Part shown: one piece after another, positions 1 through 7,021 of the stretch
How positions within the stretch are numbered: the stretch's first letter is position 1
How the letters are laid out: each line of letters begins with the position of its first letter
Assembly: GCF_000518805.1 (NCBI RefSeq)
Contig: NZ_JAEH01000040.1
Span: 1-56,211 of the forward strand
Origin: Shewanella waksmanii ATCC BAA-643
GTDB lineage: Bacteria; Pseudomonadota; Gammaproteobacteria; Enterobacterales; Shewanellaceae
Direction: 5' to 3'
DNA length: 56,211 bases
Notes under the pieces: model-generated
Database searches by the model: none
Seen by the model: only the letters and a program-made list of their open reading frames with translations
What the model was told of the DNA's origin: nothing
Position numbers and translations under genes: made by a program

Positions 1-1
1 A

Positions 2-319
2 AAAGTGCTAATACATTCCGATCAAGGTGTGCAATATACCTGTTCAGATTGGCGTAGTTTTCTTAAAGAACACAACCTTGAAGCAAGTATGAGCCGCAGA
101 GGGAACTGCCATGATAACGCTGTTGCAGAGAGTTTTTTCTCACTCCTAAAGAAGGATAGAGTTAAGCGAAAAGTCTATAAAACCAGAGATGAAGCACGCT
201 CAGAAATATTTAACTATATCGAATATTTCTATAATCCAGTGCGCCATCATGGTAGTAATAACGGACTGTCACCAATGAAGTTCGAAAAGCAGTATTTTGA
301 GAAACTAGAAAGTGTCTAG
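2..319 (+). CDS. IS3-family transposase OrfB, C-terminal fragment
   Basis: This is the last 105 codons of a DDE transposase whose start lies before the window. The HSDQG motif holds the second catalytic Asp and the AVAESFF motif the catalytic Glu, about 35 residues apart as in the rve integrase core. The tail with YNPVRHH and the SPMKFE motif is the usual end of IS3-family OrfB. The frame runs open from the first bases to a TAG stop, so a GTG at position 5 is not a real start. The right end of the element should lie shortly after the stop, but I could not fix its terminal repeat. The family is certain, the subgroup is not. Confidence 0.9.
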   Translation, partial: KVLIHSDQGVQYTCSDWRSFLKEHNLEASMSRRGNCHDNAVAESFFSLLKKDRVKRKVYKTRDEARSEIFNYIEYFYNPVRHHGSNNGLSPMKFEKQYFEKLESV

Positions 320-433
320 ATAACTAGGGGCTTACCACTGTGATCAGAAACTACAATTCCTACATCGTTGGGCTAAGAAGTGTTTCTTGGCTCACAGATT
401 TCTACTTTGCTCTGCAAATCTCCTTGCTCAACC

Positions 434-450
434 AATAACATTTGGTTATT
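434..450. promoter_or_regulatory. candidate ArsR operator
   Basis: The inverted repeat AATAAC-N5-GTTATT lies 38 bp upstream of the arsR start. ArsR/SmtB repressors bind AT-rich imperfect inverted repeats in the promoter of their own operon, so position and shape fit. The arms are only six bases, so chance cannot be excluded. Confidence 0.35.
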
Positions 451-488
451 TTGCTAAATAAGAAAATGTTGACTGAGATAAGCACCTT

Positions 489-806
489 ATGACTGAACAA
501 CAACTACTGCAATTAACTGCCCGTGCGGCAGTGCTAAAAGCACTGGCTCACCCCACAAGGTTATGGTTAGTGGAACAACTGCAGCAACAAGAGCGCTGTG
601 TTTGCGAATTAACCGATGGGGTCAACACCGATATTTCCACAGTGTCTAAGCATCTCAGCGTGTTGCGCCATGCAGGCATTATCAGCAGCCGTCGTGAAGG
701 CAAGCAGATCTATTACCGTCTGCAAACACCCTGCTTGCTAAAAATGCTTAGCTGCGTTGAAAACGTGATTGAGCAAAATGCATCTGCTCAGGCCAAGTTA
801 GTTTAG
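489..806 (+). CDS. arsR: ArsR/SmtB-family metal(loid)-responsive repressor
   Basis: This 105-residue winged-helix repressor has the family's usual length. The AHPTRL segment opens the helix-turn-helix region, the C-V-C pair at residues 37 and 39 is the As/Sb-type thiolate site of ArsR, and STVSKHLSVLRHAG is the recognition helix followed by the beta-wing (GKQIYYRL). Family members bind the operator without inducer and release it on binding trivalent arsenicals. It is the first gene of a co-directional run with arsE, arsF, arsG and arsP, so it most likely represses that operon. The Shine-Dalgarno sequence is weak. Which arsenical it senses cannot be read from the sequence. Confidence 0.9.
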   Translation: MTEQQLLQLTARAAVLKALAHPTRLWLVEQLQQQERCVCELTDGVNTDISTVSKHLSVLRHAGIISSRREGKQIYYRLQTPCLLKMLSCVENVIEQNASAQAKLV

Positions 807-846
807 CTAAACAGTTCGCAATAATGATCAAATCTGAGGTATGAAA

Positions 847-1086
847 ATGAATATTGAAATTTTAGGTAGTGGCTGCAAAAAGTGTACGAATCTCGCCGAG
901 GAAGTCTCACAGGTTGCCCAGCAAATGGACAGCGAGTTTAACTTAGACAAAGTCACGGATATGGCAAAAATTCTTGAGTACGGCGTGATGTCAACACCCG
1001 CTATTGTCATTAATGGCGCGGTCATTACCGCGGGCAGTGTGCCGTCAACAAAAGAGATTGAGAGCCTACTGCAAGCCCATTGCTAA
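847..1086 (+). CDS. arsE: small thioredoxin-like protein, ArsE type
   Basis: This protein of about 79 residues belongs to the small redox-active disulfide family (thioredoxin fold). The active site is a C-K-K-C motif at residues 10-13 (GSGCKKCTN), and the cis-Pro segment is STPAIVINGAV near residue 52. I chose the ATG at 847 rather than 841 because GAGG at 836-839 sits seven bases before it and only one base before 841. In the known arsEFG operons ArsE acts with ArsF to reduce nitro groups of aromatic arsenicals such as roxarsone. Its place between arsR and arsF supports that role; thioredoxins of this family also sit beside ArsP-type permeases generally. Confidence 0.8.
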   Translation: MNIEILGSGCKKCTNLAEEVSQVAQQMDSEFNLDKVTDMAKILEYGVMSTPAIVINGAVITAGSVPSTKEIESLLQAHC

Positions 1087-1115
1087 CACGTCACAACAAA
1101 TTGGGGGATTTGAAC

Positions 1116-1598
1116 ATGACAACTTCTAAACAAGTGATTAAGTGGCTAACAGCCCTTGCCGTTTTACTTAGTTTAGCTTCATCACCACTATACGCCAAAA
1201 GCGACTTAGCGATTGCGCCAACAATTATCACGCTGGCTGACAACCAAGTATTGGCCGTGTACTACTTTCACGGCAATGTGCGCTGCCACTCTTGCAAACA
1301 AATAGAAGCACTCACCCGTGATGCCATTGAACAGGCCTATTCTCCGCAGTTACAAGCTGGGCAAGTAAACTTAACCATGGCCAACCTAGAAGCGGACGGA
1401 AATGCTCACTATATTGCCGATTTTCAATTGATCACCCGCTCAGTGGTTATTGCGGTTGAAGAAGCCGATCAGATAGTCGAATATCATCGCCTCGACGGAG
1501 TGTGGCAGCTTTACAACCAACCTCAACAGTTCACCAATTACATCTACCAACAAATAGGCAGCCTAATTGGCGAGCCGCAAACCCAGCTACCAGGATAA
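1116..1598 (+). CDS. arsF: periplasmic thioredoxin-like ArsF-family protein (nitrophenyl nitroreductase subunit)
   Basis: The protein has about 160 residues with a clear Sec signal (n-region Lys residues, hydrophobic core, cut near LYAKS). A C-H-S-C redox motif follows a beta strand (VYYFHGNVRCHSC), which is a thioredoxin-like arrangement. The start at 1116 is preferred over the earlier ATG at 1080, because GGGGGA at 1103-1108 lies just upstream and only this start gives a normal signal peptide. The family is named for ArsF, which with ArsE reduces nitrophenyl arsenicals to aminophenyl arsenicals. ArsG follows seven bases after the stop. The family assignment is from memory of the sequence type and is good; the substrate is inferred from context. 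Confidence 0.8.
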   Translation: MTTSKQVIKWLTALAVLLSLASSPLYAKSDLAIAPTIITLADNQVLAVYYFHGNVRCHSCKQIEALTRDAIEQAYSPQLQAGQVNLTMANLEADGNAHYIADFQLITRSVVIAVEEADQIVEYHRLDGVWQLYNQPQQFTNYIYQQIGSLIGEPQTQLPG

Positions 1599-1604
1599 AC
1601 AGTC

Positions 1605-2297
1605 ATGGTTGAGTGGTTTATTATATTAGGCAGTGCGCTATGGTTTGGCGTGCTGACCTCAATTTCACCGTGCCCGCTTGCCACTAATATTGCTGCGGTA
1701 TCGTTTCTCAGTAAGCAGGTTAATCACACCACCCAGTCGTTGTGGATGGGCGCGGCATACAGTAGCGGTAGAATGTCGAGTTATATGGTGCTAGCAGCAT
1801 TACTGCTGTACGGCGTTGCCTCAACACCTAAGCTGTCTCACTTCCTACAAACCCAAATGAACATCCTACTTGGGCCAGTACTGTTGTTAGTCGGGGCTTG
1901 TTTGCTTGGGCTTATTCGCCTGCCAAGCAGTTCGTGGGGGTTATCAAACCAACTGCAGCAGCATTTAGCCAAGCAGGGTCAATGGGGCGCGTTTGCGCTG
2001 GGCAGTATTTTTGCACTGTCTTTTTGCCCCACTTCTGCGGCGTTATTTTTCGCCTCTTTATTACCGTTAATCATGGCGCAGCAATCAAGCTTTTGGGTAC
2101 CTGCCATCTATGGTGTTGGCACCGCAATGCCGGTGCTCATTATCAGTGCGTTACTCACATTGGGAACGATTCAGGTAGCCAATATTTATAACCAATTAAC
2201 CTTGGTTGAACGTTGTGCACGCCGCGCATCCGGAGCTATTTTCTTGCTAGCAGGGTTTTACTACTGCTGGCTCTACCTGATGCCATTTTTAAGGTAA
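1605..2297 (+). CDS. arsG: ArsG-family permease, aromatic arsenical efflux
   Basis: This 230-residue membrane protein has about six helices and resembles the DsbD/CcdA membrane core. Two cysteine-proline motifs mark it: SISPCPLATN near residue 23 and LSFCPTSAALF near residue 142, symmetrically placed as in DsbD-type transporters. In arsEFG operons this protein exports trivalent aminophenyl arsenicals made by ArsE and ArsF. The start has AGGA eight bases upstream, inside the end of arsF, and the arsP start follows four bases after the stop, so translation is probably coupled. Without the neighbours it would only be called a sulfite exporter TauE/DsbD-like protein; the operon makes the ArsG call convincing. 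Confidence 0.8.
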   Translation: MVEWFIILGSALWFGVLTSISPCPLATNIAAVSFLSKQVNHTTQSLWMGAAYSSGRMSSYMVLAALLLYGVASTPKLSHFLQTQMNILLGPVLLLVGACLLGLIRLPSSSWGLSNQLQQHLAKQGQWGAFALGSIFALSFCPTSAALFFASLLPLIMAQQSSFWVPAIYGVGTAMPVLIISALLTLGTIQVANIYNQLTLVERCARRASGAIFLLAGFYYCWLYLMPFLR

Positions 2298-2301
2298 GTC
2301 T

Positions 2302-3294
2302 ATGTTTATTTGGTTTACATTACTGGCTGATTGGCTAGTTTATGATTGCTTAGGGCTTTCGAATCAAAGCCAGTTAGCCCAAGCGCTGCATTTTTTTGTT
2401 GAAGATACCAGCAAGATTTTCGCCCTGCTGATAATAATGATTTACGCGATTGGCTGGCTGCGCGCGGCGTTGAATGTCGAGCGAGTTCGCGGATATTTAG
2501 CCGGCAAGCCAAAATGGATAGGCTATACCATGGGCTCAGGTTTTGGCGCTGTCACGCCGTTTTGCTCATGCTCCAGTATTCCTGTGTTTCTTGGTTTTAC
2601 CTCGGCAGGCATACCTATTGGTATCACCATGGCTTTCTTGCTCACTTCACCGTTAATTAATGAAGTGGCAATTTTACTGCTGTTTAGTTTGCTTGGGCTA
2701 GAAATTACCTTGCTTTACATCGCTACAGGCATGGCTATTGGCATTGTAGGTGGCGCTATTCTCGATCTATTAAGGGCTGAGCGTTGGCTACAACCGATCG
2801 CCGCCAAGGCCTATGCAATGGGGCAAGAGTCCAGCCAAGTGGCGACAAATCCGGCCAATGGCAACGCAGAGACAATCACCTGGCGACATCGGCATCAGTT
2901 TGCTAAATCTGAAACCAAAGAGATTTTTGGTCGGGTATGGAAGTGGGTGGTTATCGGTGTTGGTCTCGGTGCCGCATTACATGGGTTTGTGCCAGCCGGT
3001 TGGCTAGAGGCAAACTTAGGTGACGGTCAATGGTGGAGCGTACCACTGGCCGTTTTGGCAGGCATACCGCTGTACGCCAATGCCACAGGAGTCATCCCAG
3101 TCATGGAAAGCTTGCTGATACAAGGAGTACCACTTGGGACGACATTGGCATTTTGCATGAGCACGGTAGCAGCCAGTTTTCCAGAATTTGTCATGCTTAA
3201 ACAAGTGATGCAATGGCGATTGTTAGCGCTGGTTTTTGCGCTGTTGCTCACATCGTTTACGCTAATGGGTTGGGTGCTTAACCTATTGCAGTAG
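2302..3294 (+). CDS. arsP: ArsP-family permease (organoarsenical efflux)
   Basis: This 330-residue permease of the DUF318/ArsP family (COG0701) has about eight to ten helices in two halves. The signature VTPFCSCSSIPVF lies near residues 85-97 in the first half and the matching loop GIPLYANATGVIPV in the second half, which points to an internal duplication. Characterised ArsP proteins export trivalent methyl and aromatic organoarsenicals rather than inorganic arsenite. It is the last gene of the arsR-E-F-G-P run and lacks its own promoter gap. The family also contains permeases of unknown substrate, so the arsenic role rests on context. Confidence 0.78.
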   Translation: MFIWFTLLADWLVYDCLGLSNQSQLAQALHFFVEDTSKIFALLIIMIYAIGWLRAALNVERVRGYLAGKPKWIGYTMGSGFGAVTPFCSCSSIPVFLGFTSAGIPIGITMAFLLTSPLINEVAILLLFSLLGLEITLLYIATGMAIGIVGGAILDLLRAERWLQPIAAKAYAMGQESSQVATNPANGNAETITWRHRHQFAKSETKEIFGRVWKWVVIGVGLGAALHGFVPAGWLEANLGDGQWWSVPLAVLAGIPLYANATGVIPVMESLLIQGVPLGTTLAFCMSTVAASFPEFVMLKQVMQWRLLALVFALLLTSFTLMGWVLNLLQ

Positions 3295-3387
3295 TTAACA
3301 CATTGCTGCAGAACCATGGGAGCTTTTCTATGATTCTGCAGTAATAAGTACATTAAGCAGTAAATCGGCAAGTTAATAAAGCATCTA

Positions 3388-3786
3388 TCACTTAGATGCT
3401 AATATGGTCTTGCTGTTGTGACTGTGTCCCGCCAATACCAATAACCCAGCTAATATGCCCAAGTTTTTGACAAAGTTTTGCATCTCATGAGCCGCTTCTA
3501 TACCGCTAAAGTTCCAAAAATCATGCAGACACAAGTTGATGACCACAACCATCAAAGCTAAACCCAGTGACACCATATAAGTATAGCGATTCGCTAATAG
3601 GGCAATAGCGGCTAAAACCTGTAGGGTGCCCGCCACGGCTAATAGCGGTTCAATTGCCGGCATGTTGTGCTTGGCCATCAACGCCACATGCATGTTCCAG
3701 CTAACAAACTTCATGATCCCGGGTAGCAAGAAATACAGCGCCAGCATCACCCGGCCGGCAGTCACTAACATATTGGCTTTGCTCAT
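3388..3786 (-). CDS. DoxX-family membrane protein
   Basis: This 132-residue protein has four predicted helices and the DoxX/SURF4-like pattern: an N-terminal helix with LALYFLLPGIMKF, a second helix rich in Ala and Leu, and a C-terminal helix after the NFVKNLGILAGLLVLA segment. Family members are small inner-membrane proteins often linked to thiol or quinone stress. It follows ohr on the same strand with a gap of 23 bases, so the two are probably one transcript and may both answer to peroxide stress. AGGGAAA precedes the ATG. The exact activity is unknown. Confidence 0.82.
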   Translation of the reverse strand: MSKANMLVTAGRVMLALYFLLPGIMKFVSWNMHVALMAKHNMPAIEPLLAVAGTLQVLAAIALLANRYTYMVSLGLALMVVVINLCLHDFWNFSGIEAAHEMQNFVKNLGILAGLLVLAGHSHNSKTILASK

Positions 3787-3809
3787 AAAGATTTCCCTAT
3801 CGTGGCCAA

Positions 3810-4232
3810 TTAAATCACTACACCGTTAACAGTCAGCGCCACATCAATGTTACCGCGCACCGCATTGGAATAAGGACAGACTTGATGTGCCAGCTTCACT
3901 AATTGCTGTGCTTGTGCCGCTTCGAGGTCAAGTTGAACATCAAGACTCACGCTAAGAGCAAAACCACCGGCTTCACGCGGGCCTATGCCAACCAGTGCGG
4001 TTACAGGTGCTTGCTTAAGGGCAACTTTAGATTCACGAGCTACATGCAAAATAGCATTAGAGAAGCACGCACTATAACCGGCCGCAAACAACTGCTCGGG
4101 ATTAGTGGCCTCACCCGTTCCGCCCATGGCCTTAGGGTAACTTAATGCCACATCAAGTAGGCCATCGTCAGATTTTACGTTGCCGTTGCGCCCTGCACTT
4201 GCTGTGGCTTGCGTTTGATAAAGTGTTGTCAT
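3810..4232 (-). CDS. ohr: organic hydroperoxide resistance protein Ohr
   Basis: This 140-residue OsmC/Ohr-fold thiol peroxidase reduces organic hydroperoxides in the cytoplasm. The two redox cysteines are in the AAGYSACFSNA segment (near residue 56) and in VCPYSNAVRGN (near residue 118), exactly as in Ohr rather than OsmC. The TGEATNPEQLFAAGY stretch and the conserved Arg/Glu surroundings also fit Ohr. AGGAT precedes the start. Two palindromic sequences in the 200 bp upstream look like OhrR operators, though no ohrR gene is in the window. DoxX lies directly downstream. Confidence 0.94.
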   Translation of the reverse strand: MTTLYQTQATASAGRNGNVKSDDGLLDVALSYPKAMGGTGEATNPEQLFAAGYSACFSNAILHVARESKVALKQAPVTALVGIGPREAGGFALSVSLDVQLDLEAAQAQQLVKLAHQVCPYSNAVRGNIDVALTVNGVVI

Positions 4233-4283
4233 GGTTAATCCTATATTTGGCTATTTCATCGTATGTGGCGGCAAACACTTAGG

Positions 4284-4337
4284 TTGCGCACAATCTATTT
4301 TACAACGATACCAGCAAATTAAATTGCGCACAATTTA
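4284..4337. promoter_or_regulatory. candidate OhrR operators (strong and weak copy)
   Basis: The stronger site at 4320-4337 has perfect seven-base arms TAAATTG and CAATTTA around CGCA. A second copy of the core TTGCGCACAAT lies at 4284-4294 with shorter arms. Both sit between ohr and the divergent gene at 4450. OhrR, a MarR-family repressor, binds AT-rich palindromes of this size before ohr genes. The regulator identity is inferred from position. Confidence 0.55.
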
Positions 4338-4449
4338 AATATCGAGATTCATTGGTGATTAAAAAACCATCGCATTCAGGTTCAGTTAAGGCGCGCCTCT
4401 CTACACTAGCCGCAACTACACACCAAAACATCAAATGAGGACAACCAGT

Positions 4450-4941
4450 ATGAAGCAAGTTATCATCATTTCGACATTATTGGGTGCCGCGGCTTTCGGT
4501 GCACTTGCGCTGACAACTAACGTTGCTGATGCACAAGAGTTAAACCGTGATACTTGGACTCAAGTTGAAGACGGCAAACGTGAACAGGCCGCTATTATTG
4601 CTAAACTGGGCTATCAACAGATGCGGTTGGTCGCAATGGGTGATGAAGCTGCAGTGTTATTTACCAATGTAAATGATCAACTGTATTGCAACCGCCAAGA
4701 TGCACTGTTCGAACCGATTGAGGCAAGCATCAATGTTAATTTAAACATGAATAATCAATCACAAACTGTATCACTGCCCGCTAAAATTGGTTGTGAGGCC
4801 GGATACTCTTTTGCATTAGTAGAAACCGACCAAAGCCAACAATTGATTGCGATGATGCAAGATGCAAAATCACTGCAGTTTTACGATCAAAGCTATTCAC
4901 TAAAAGGCTTTGATGAAGCGGTTCAGTCGGTGATTGACTAG
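4450..4941 (+). CDS. secreted protein of unknown function
   Basis: I do not recognise a family. The protein has about 163 residues with a Sec signal peptide (MKQVIIISTLLGAAAFGAL, probable cut after ADA or a nearby small residue). The ATG at 4450 is preferred over 4435 because GAGGA at 4437-4441 lies eight bases before it. The mature part is acidic, has a pair of cysteines (YCNRQ and GCEAGYS) likely to form a disulfide, and ends in an amphipathic stretch. It is divergent from ohr and shares the intergenic region with the OhrR-like sites. It stands alone, with lpxR about 135 bp downstream. Confidence 0.7.
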   Translation: MKQVIIISTLLGAAAFGALALTTNVADAQELNRDTWTQVEDGKREQAAIIAKLGYQQMRLVAMGDEAAVLFTNVNDQLYCNRQDALFEPIEASINVNLNMNNQSQTVSLPAKIGCEAGYSFALVETDQSQQLIAMMQDAKSLQFYDQSYSLKGFDEAVQSVID

Positions 4942-5078
4942 CTGCGCAATATATTCACGTAGCCGTTAAGCCTACTAGTTTTATAATGCGCTACAAAACG
5001 TCACAGTAAAACACTTTGTCTCTGCCATCGTGGGCGATATGCTTAAGCTATCACCCACACAACCTAAGGTGGCAATGG

Positions 5079-6110
5079 ATGCAACACCCCAAACTCTGCG
5101 CAGATAACCTACTTTCCATTGCAACTAACTATGCTGGTAAGTGCAGCGTCAGCATGTTGTTCCCGGTATTACTGCTTATGGGCGCCCCAGCTCAAGCGGG
5201 GCAATGGCATTTACAACTCGACAACGACATTATTTATGGAGATGACGGTAATTATACCAATGGAATGGTGCTGGGTTGGTCAGCCGACTTACAGCAAGAC
5301 TTAACTGCTGCCCCACGCTGGTTTCAGTGGCAAAATAAAGCCATGTTTAACCAAGACGTGACCCTCCAAAATTGGGGGATAACGTTAACCCAACAGATGT
5401 GGACGCCAGGCGAGATAGAATTAGACACCCCCCAGCCCTATGATCGACCTTATGCGGGCTACCTAGCCATTGAAGCTTTTAGTGCAAGTTACCATGACTC
5501 TCTTGCCCAAAAAAACTGGCTATCAGTCGGCGTAATTGGTCCAGCTTCGGGCACAGAGCACTTACAGAGTTTTGTGCACAAAATCACCGGATCAAGTGAG
5601 CCTAAAGGCTGGGATCATCAAATAGGCAATCAACTAACCCTACAAGCGGCATATGAAATTGATACGCTACTGTATCGCCAAAGCATCACTGAGCAAACTC
5701 AGTGGGAACTGTCTGGTTTTGGTCATGCTCAGGCAGGAAATTTTCGCAGCCAAGCAGATGTGGGGATGATCGTCCGCTGGGGTAATCAACTCAGCAATAA
5801 CTTTGGCCACTTAAGCCAGCATACTGGCCACGTAGGGAACATAACCAGTGTCAGTCAGTCCAGCAGCTGGTTTACTTATGCGCGCGGTTTTGTTGGATAT
5901 CGATTTAACGATTTAACCTTAGATGGCGATCTGAGTTACGACAGCCATGCCGAGCTAGAAAACAAACAAGCAGGGTTAGATATTGGTATTGTATGGGCCC
6001 AGTCAAACTGGTCAGTAGCATGGCGCTTTGCCACCTACACCAAAGAGTATCAGTCCGATCCAGACAGATGGCATGGCTATGGCTCGCTGCTTTTTGCCTG
6101 GTCGCTGTGA
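5079..6110 (+). CDS. lpxR: LpxR-family lipid A 3'-O-deacylase (outer membrane)
   Basis: This protein of about 343 residues belongs to the DUF2219/LpxR family of outer-membrane beta-barrels that remove the 3' acyloxyacyl chain of lipid A. The mature N-terminus carries the LDNDIIYGDDGNYTNG segment, whose Asn-Asp pair matches the catalytic N9/D10 of Salmonella LpxR, and GWDHQ supplies the His matching H122. The PYDRPYAGYL motif is also typical. I chose the ATG at 5079 (AAGG nine bases upstream) over an in-frame TTG at 5016; the signal region then is long but ends in a good core and APAQAG. The last residue pattern FAWSL is less canonical than a terminal Phe. Confidence 0.85.
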   Translation: MQHPKLCADNLLSIATNYAGKCSVSMLFPVLLLMGAPAQAGQWHLQLDNDIIYGDDGNYTNGMVLGWSADLQQDLTAAPRWFQWQNKAMFNQDVTLQNWGITLTQQMWTPGEIELDTPQPYDRPYAGYLAIEAFSASYHDSLAQKNWLSVGVIGPASGTEHLQSFVHKITGSSEPKGWDHQIGNQLTLQAAYEIDTLLYRQSITEQTQWELSGFGHAQAGNFRSQADVGMIVRWGNQLSNNFGHLSQHTGHVGNITSVSQSSSWFTYARGFVGYRFNDLTLDGDLSYDSHAELENKQAGLDIGIVWAQSNWSVAWRFATYTKEYQSDPDRWHGYGSLLFAWSL

Positions 6111-6133
6111 TCAATGACTTTAGAAGCTAGAAT

Positions 6134-6985
6134 CTAAAAACTAAAAGCCCAACCCAACATCGGCCCTTGTTGAACAAAGTCCATTGTTGAAGAGATCCCC
6201 TCTTGCTCAGTATCGTTACCTATTTGCAGGTAACGATATCCAAACCACACATTATGCAAATGACCAAAACGATACAAGCCCACGGCATTGAAGCCATAAT
6301 TGCGATCATTGTCACCGACAATTTTGCTGTCTGCCGATATACCAAGTCCCCAATTATCCGTTAACCAATAGCGATATGAAATACCCACCAGCCAATCAAA
6401 TTGATGCGATTTCGATAAAGGTATATTGGCCTCTACCTGAATCAGCCCTTCATCGACCACAGGTCTTACGTATAAATCAACTTGATTGAACACATGTCTG
6501 ACACCTGTCAGTAGCCTTAGGCCAGGATAGACCTCATAACCAACCAATAGGTCGTTAACTGCCATATGCATATCTGTTTCGATAGAATGCTCGGGCGCAA
6601 TAATCCCACCAGTAATTGGGCCTTTAAGGCCTTCGGTACGGGTTTCACTTCTTACATGCAGATAATTAACCCGCAAACTATATAACCAGCGACCTTTCTG
6701 CGCATACAGTTCGCCAATAACACCAAAGGTCAAATTATCGAGAATATTTTCAAACGGCACTTCAATATCTACACGTTCACTATCGGCTTCAATTTCGCCT
6801 TGAATACTTGGTGCCCAAATCATTGGAAATGCCACCAAGTAATGCCAATCATCTGCAGCTTGTATATAGCTCTCGGGGCCGATTTCATAATCAACTTGAC
6901 CATAAACAGGCATAGTTAGCCCGTAAAAAGCCATCACTGCTGCAAACTTTGGCACATATCGAAACACTCTACTGAACGTCTGCAA
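6134..6985 (-). CDS. outer-membrane beta-barrel protein of unknown function
   Basis: This 283-residue protein has a Sec signal (residues 1-29, cut near VYGQ), alternating polar/apolar strands, and a C-terminal ...GWAFSF that ends in Phe, the barrel-assembly signal. Strands such as WLYSLRVNYLHV and NVWFGYRYLQIG fit an eight- to twelve-stranded barrel. The start is TTG: AGGGA lies five bases upstream and only this start gives the full signal peptide. It is convergent with lpxR and lies 36 bases downstream of the symporter fusion gene on the same strand, so it may be cotranscribed with it. No specific family is claimed. Confidence 0.75.
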   Translation of the reverse strand: MQTFSRVFRYVPKFAAVMAFYGLTMPVYGQVDYEIGPESYIQAADDWHYLVAFPMIWAPSIQGEIEADSERVDIEVPFENILDNLTFGVIGELYAQKGRWLYSLRVNYLHVRSETRTEGLKGPITGGIIAPEHSIETDMHMAVNDLLVGYEVYPGLRLLTGVRHVFNQVDLYVRPVVDEGLIQVEANIPLSKSHQFDWLVGISYRYWLTDNWGLGISADSKIVGDNDRNYGFNAVGLYRFGHLHNVWFGYRYLQIGNDTEQEGISSTMDFVQQGPMLGWAFSF

Positions 6986-7021
6986 CCTATTCCCTCACTC
7001 TCATTACAGGTTCGTTATGGC

